NCBI GenBank assembly: GCA_013298455.1
Contig: JAAFHR010000007.1
Location: 1 to 22,139, forward strand
Source: Betaproteobacteria bacterium
GTDB lineage: Bacteria; Pseudomonadota; Gammaproteobacteria; Burkholderiales; Casimicrobiaceae
Direction: 5' to 3'
DNA length: 22,139 nucleotides
Shown: piece after piece, positions 20,562 to 22,139 of the stretch
Layout of the letters: every line of letters begins with the position of its first letter
Numbering within the stretch: the stretch's first letter is position 1
Position numbers and translations under genes: made by a program
The notes under the pieces: model-generated
What the model saw: only the letters and a program-made list of their open reading frames with translations
What the model was told of the DNA's origin: nothing
Databases searched by the model: none

Positions 20562-20774
20562 TAGGTGCGCTCGTTGCGTATCCGCGATCAAATCTCCATC
20601 GATCTCAGTGAATCACTGAAGCGCGTGAAACCCGAAACCTAGTTTTGGCGTTTCTGTGCGACCCCGATGCTTCGCGGCTGTGCTTGTCCACTGACCAGCT
20701 GCGAGCCGAGTGGCCGGCTCCCACACTGCACTCCGCCGGACCACCTTCACACCCCGCCTCGGGGTGTTTTTTTT
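20562..20774 (+). ncRNA. Candidate small RNA ending at an orphan terminator
   Basis: A possible promoter, CTGACA (20528-20533) and TATTAG (20550-20555) with 16-bp spacing, would start a transcript at about 20562. A strong + strand Rho-independent terminator ends it at about 20774, giving some 213 nt. No + strand gene lies within 800 bp upstream of the terminator, and the gene downstream (ubiA) is on the opposite strand. Internal hairpins include GAGCCG-AGTGGC-CGGCTC at 20703-20720. It lacks the landmarks I know for 6S, SRP, tmRNA and RNase P RNAs. The 5' end and the very existence of the RNA are inferred. Confidence 0.35.
20750..20774 (+). terminator. Rho-independent terminator, + strand
   Basis: The stem CACCCCG (20750-20756) and CGGGGTG (20760-20766) closes a CCT loop and is followed directly by eight T (20767-20774). 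It works only on the + strand; read from the minus strand the hairpin is preceded by A's and not followed by T's, so it does not end the ubiA message. Its last T is six bases from the ubiA stop codon. Confidence 0.85.
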
Positions 20775-20779
20775 GCGCG

Positions 20780-21676
20780 TCAATACCAGTGCGGCCAAGC
20801 GCGAAGTCGCAGGGCGTAGTCGAGCGCCACGCCCACAAATACCGAGAGCCCTAGTAAGTTGTTCCCGCGAAAAGCAATGAAGCACTGGTTACGATCCCGC
20901 TTTCGGATCAATACGAGGTGATGAATCGCCAGTATCGTTGCGAGCGCCAGCCCCCCGAAAAATACGTAGCCCATGCCCATTCGCCACCCAATCCACAGCA
21001 TGCCGAGCAGAAAGAGCGCGTAGCTCATTGCCACCGCTTTGACATCATGACGTCCGAAAAAAAGCGCCGAGGTCTTGATGCCGATTCGAGCATCATCATC
21101 GCGATCCACCATCGCGTATTCGGTGTCGTAGGCCATCACCCAAAAAAAGTTTGCGATGATCAGGTACAGAGCGATGAATGGCACATTTCCGGTCGTGGCG
21201 GCAAAGGCCATCGGTATTCCCATGCTGAAGGCGATGCCCAACACCGCTTGTGGCACCGCGAAGAAGCGCTTGGTAAACGGATAAATCGCCGCGATAGCGA
21301 GCGCCGGAAGCGCCCAAAATCGGGCTTCCCAGTTGAGCGGGATGAGCAGCGCCGCAGCAGAAAGCGCGCAGACCGCGGCGACCCACAATGCCTCTTTGGG
21401 CGAAATTTCGCCGGATGCGATCGGACGCATTTCAGTGCGCTTCACCGCGCCATCAAAATCACGATCCGCCCAATCATTAATCGCGCAACCCGCTGAGCGC
21501 ATCAAAATCGTACCGAGCACAAAAATCCACACGAAGCGAATGTCGGGTGCGCCATTGGTTGCAAACCACAGCGCCCACAGTGTGGGCCACATCAGCAGCA
21601 TGAAGCCCACGGGCTTGTCGAGCCGAATGAGCCGTTCGTAGGCGTTGAGTCGTTGAGTGATCGTGAGCAGGCTCAT
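20780..21676 (-). CDS. ubiA: 4-hydroxybenzoate polyprenyltransferase UbiA
   Basis: An integral inner-membrane prenyltransferase that attaches the polyprenyl tail to 4-hydroxybenzoate in ubiquinone synthesis. It is 298 residues with about eight to nine hydrophobic segments. Both Asp-rich, Mg-diphosphate-binding motifs are intact: N67-D68-x2-D71-x3-D75 followed by RTEMRPIASGEIS, and D184-T-E-Y-A-M-V-D191-R-D-D-D195. RLDKPVGFMLLMWPTLWALW at residues 18-37 is characteristic of UbiA, and the ATG at 21676 is the natural start. It overlaps the upstream gene by four bases (ATGA, 21673-21676), so the two are translated together. No ubiC is adjacent. Its 3' end faces the orphan + strand terminator. Confidence 0.97.
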   Translation of the reverse strand: MSLLTITQRLNAYERLIRLDKPVGFMLLMWPTLWALWFATNGAPDIRFVWIFVLGTILMRSAGCAINDWADRDFDGAVKRTEMRPIASGEISPKEALWVAAVCALSAAALLIPLNWEARFWALPALAIAAIYPFTKRFFAVPQAVLGIAFSMGIPMAFAATTGNVPFIALYLIIANFFWVMAYDTEYAMVDRDDDARIGIKTSALFFGRHDVKAVAMSYALFLLGMLWIGWRMGMGYVFFGGLALATILAIHHLVLIRKRDRNQCFIAFRGNNLLGLSVFVGVALDYALRLRAWPHWY

Positions 21677-22139
21677 AGCAAAGATTTCTGCAGCGCCTCT
21701 GCGGGGCGCAGGGTGGATAGAAGCGCTTGCGGGGTGGCGAAGCGAAGCCGCAACCGGAGATCTTGTTTCATCCGCGTATTGTCGATGCGCCGAGATTCGC
21801 TCATGAATGAGTAGAGCATGGGCGAGACTTCACGCTGCAGCAGCAAACGCGGCAACCGGGGCGGTTTAGGCAAGCCAAGAGCGGCTGCTACGTGATCGAA
21901 GTATTCGCCCATCTTAAGCGTTGCATCATCAACCACATTGATCGCTCGCTTCGGTTTGCCGCGAAAGAGCGCGAGCCACGCCGCCTGCGCTAGATCATCG
22001 GCGTGAATGTGGTTGGTGAACACATCGTCTGCCGCGATCAGCGCTGGCGTACCGGCGGTGAGCCGCGCAATCGGCAAACGATCTAGCGCGTAAATGCCCG
22101 GCGCACGAAGGATGCTCACCCGTGTGGCCCGCATCGCGC
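21673..22139 (-). CDS. NAD-dependent epimerase/dehydratase-like (extended SDR) protein, 5' partial
   Basis: This is the C-terminal part (about 155 residues) of an extended SDR protein; the reading frame is open through the window edge. The ATG at 22134 is internal, since the sequence around it (RVSILRAPGIYALDRLPIARL) corresponds to the middle of the fold, after the catalytic Tyr-x3-Lys. The visible part has TNHIHADDLAQAAWLALF, the usual substrate-domain signature of this group, then INVVDDATLKMGEYFDHVAAALGLPKPPRLPR and ESRRIDNTRMKQDLRLRLRF. The NAD-binding N-terminus is outside the window. The TGA overlaps the ubiA ATG by four bases, suggesting an operon. The substrate is unknown; a link to ubiquinone synthesis is suggested only by the overlap. 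Confidence 0.88.
   Translation of the reverse strand, partial: AMRATRVSILRAPGIYALDRLPIARLTAGTPALIAADDVFTNHIHADDLAQAAWLALFRGKPKRAINVVDDATLKMGEYFDHVAAALGLPKPPRLPRLLLQREVSPMLYSFMSESRRIDNTRMKQDLRLRLRFATPQALLSTLRPAEALQKSLL

Noticed and set aside
20428..20619. 63-residue + strand frame in the long intergenic region
   Set aside because: No ribosome site, no hydrophobic or secondary-structure pattern of a protein, Ser/Cys-rich composition, and it runs through strong hairpins and the putative promoter.
20605..20774. 6S RNA, SRP RNA or tmRNA gene
   Set aside because: None of the sequence landmarks I know for these RNAs is present (no SRP GGAAGG apical loop region, no tmRNA T-arm and CCA, no 6S closing-stem and bubble pattern that I can pair).

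Overview
The window (22,139 bp, moderately GC-rich) looks like ordinary chromosomal sequence of a Gram-negative proteobacterium, most likely a betaproteobacterium. The reasons are a GlcDEF glycolate oxidase that reads like the proteobacterial enzyme, a UbiA of the ubiquinone type (aerobic respiration with ubiquinone), a TonB-dependent outer-membrane receptor, a lipoprotein with an outer-membrane-type lipobox, and many short palindromic intergenic repeats. The lineage is inferred from gene content and general protein resemblance; no database search was made. No rRNA, tRNA, CRISPR array, prophage or intact insertion sequence is visible.

Region 1 (1-7730, all + strand) is a glycolate/2-hydroxy-acid oxidation locus: a 5'-truncated GntR/FCD regulator, glcD, a 106-residue protein of unknown function, a second FAD oxidase of the D-lactate dehydrogenase type, a glutathione S-transferase, glcE, glcF and a hot-dog thioesterase. 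Four-base ATGA overlaps join regulator to glcD, the unknown gene to the oxidase, and the GST to glcE, so blocks of the locus should be translated together. Repeats fill the larger gaps, and one supplies the last codons and stop of glcE.

Region 2 (7731-13293) is a set of independent genes in mixed orientation: thyA (-), a second GST (-), a CsgG/HfaB-like lipoprotein (+), a GNAT acetyltransferase (-) divergent from a class III aminotransferase (+), and a 74-residue conserved-looking protein (+). Nearly every gap here holds an inverted-repeat element.

Region 3 (13294-19969) carries a TonB-dependent receptor, an Asp/Glu-racemase-superfamily protein lacking one of the two usual catalytic cysteines, an SDR dehydrogenase, a PHB-depolymerase-family esterase and guanine deaminase. 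Uptake, racemase-like, dehydrogenase and deaminase functions side by side suggest use of nitrogenous compounds, but the genes are not one operon and this is only inference.

Region 4 (19970-20779) is an 810-bp stretch without a supported protein gene. It holds an IS5-like miniature element, a dispersed inverted repeat, two structured stretches and an orphan + strand Rho-independent terminator, which suggests a small RNA. Region 5 (20780-22139) is a minus-strand pair: a truncated SDR-type nucleotide-sugar epimerase-like gene overlapping ubiA by four bases.

The most notable signals outside standard genes are two miniature elements with related termini at 16443-16603 and 20011-20184, four copies of one roughly 105-bp two-armed repeat, the candidate small RNA at about 20562-20774, the racemase-like protein with a missing cysteine, and the unusual composition of the glc locus. 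I found no clearly new defence or mobile system.
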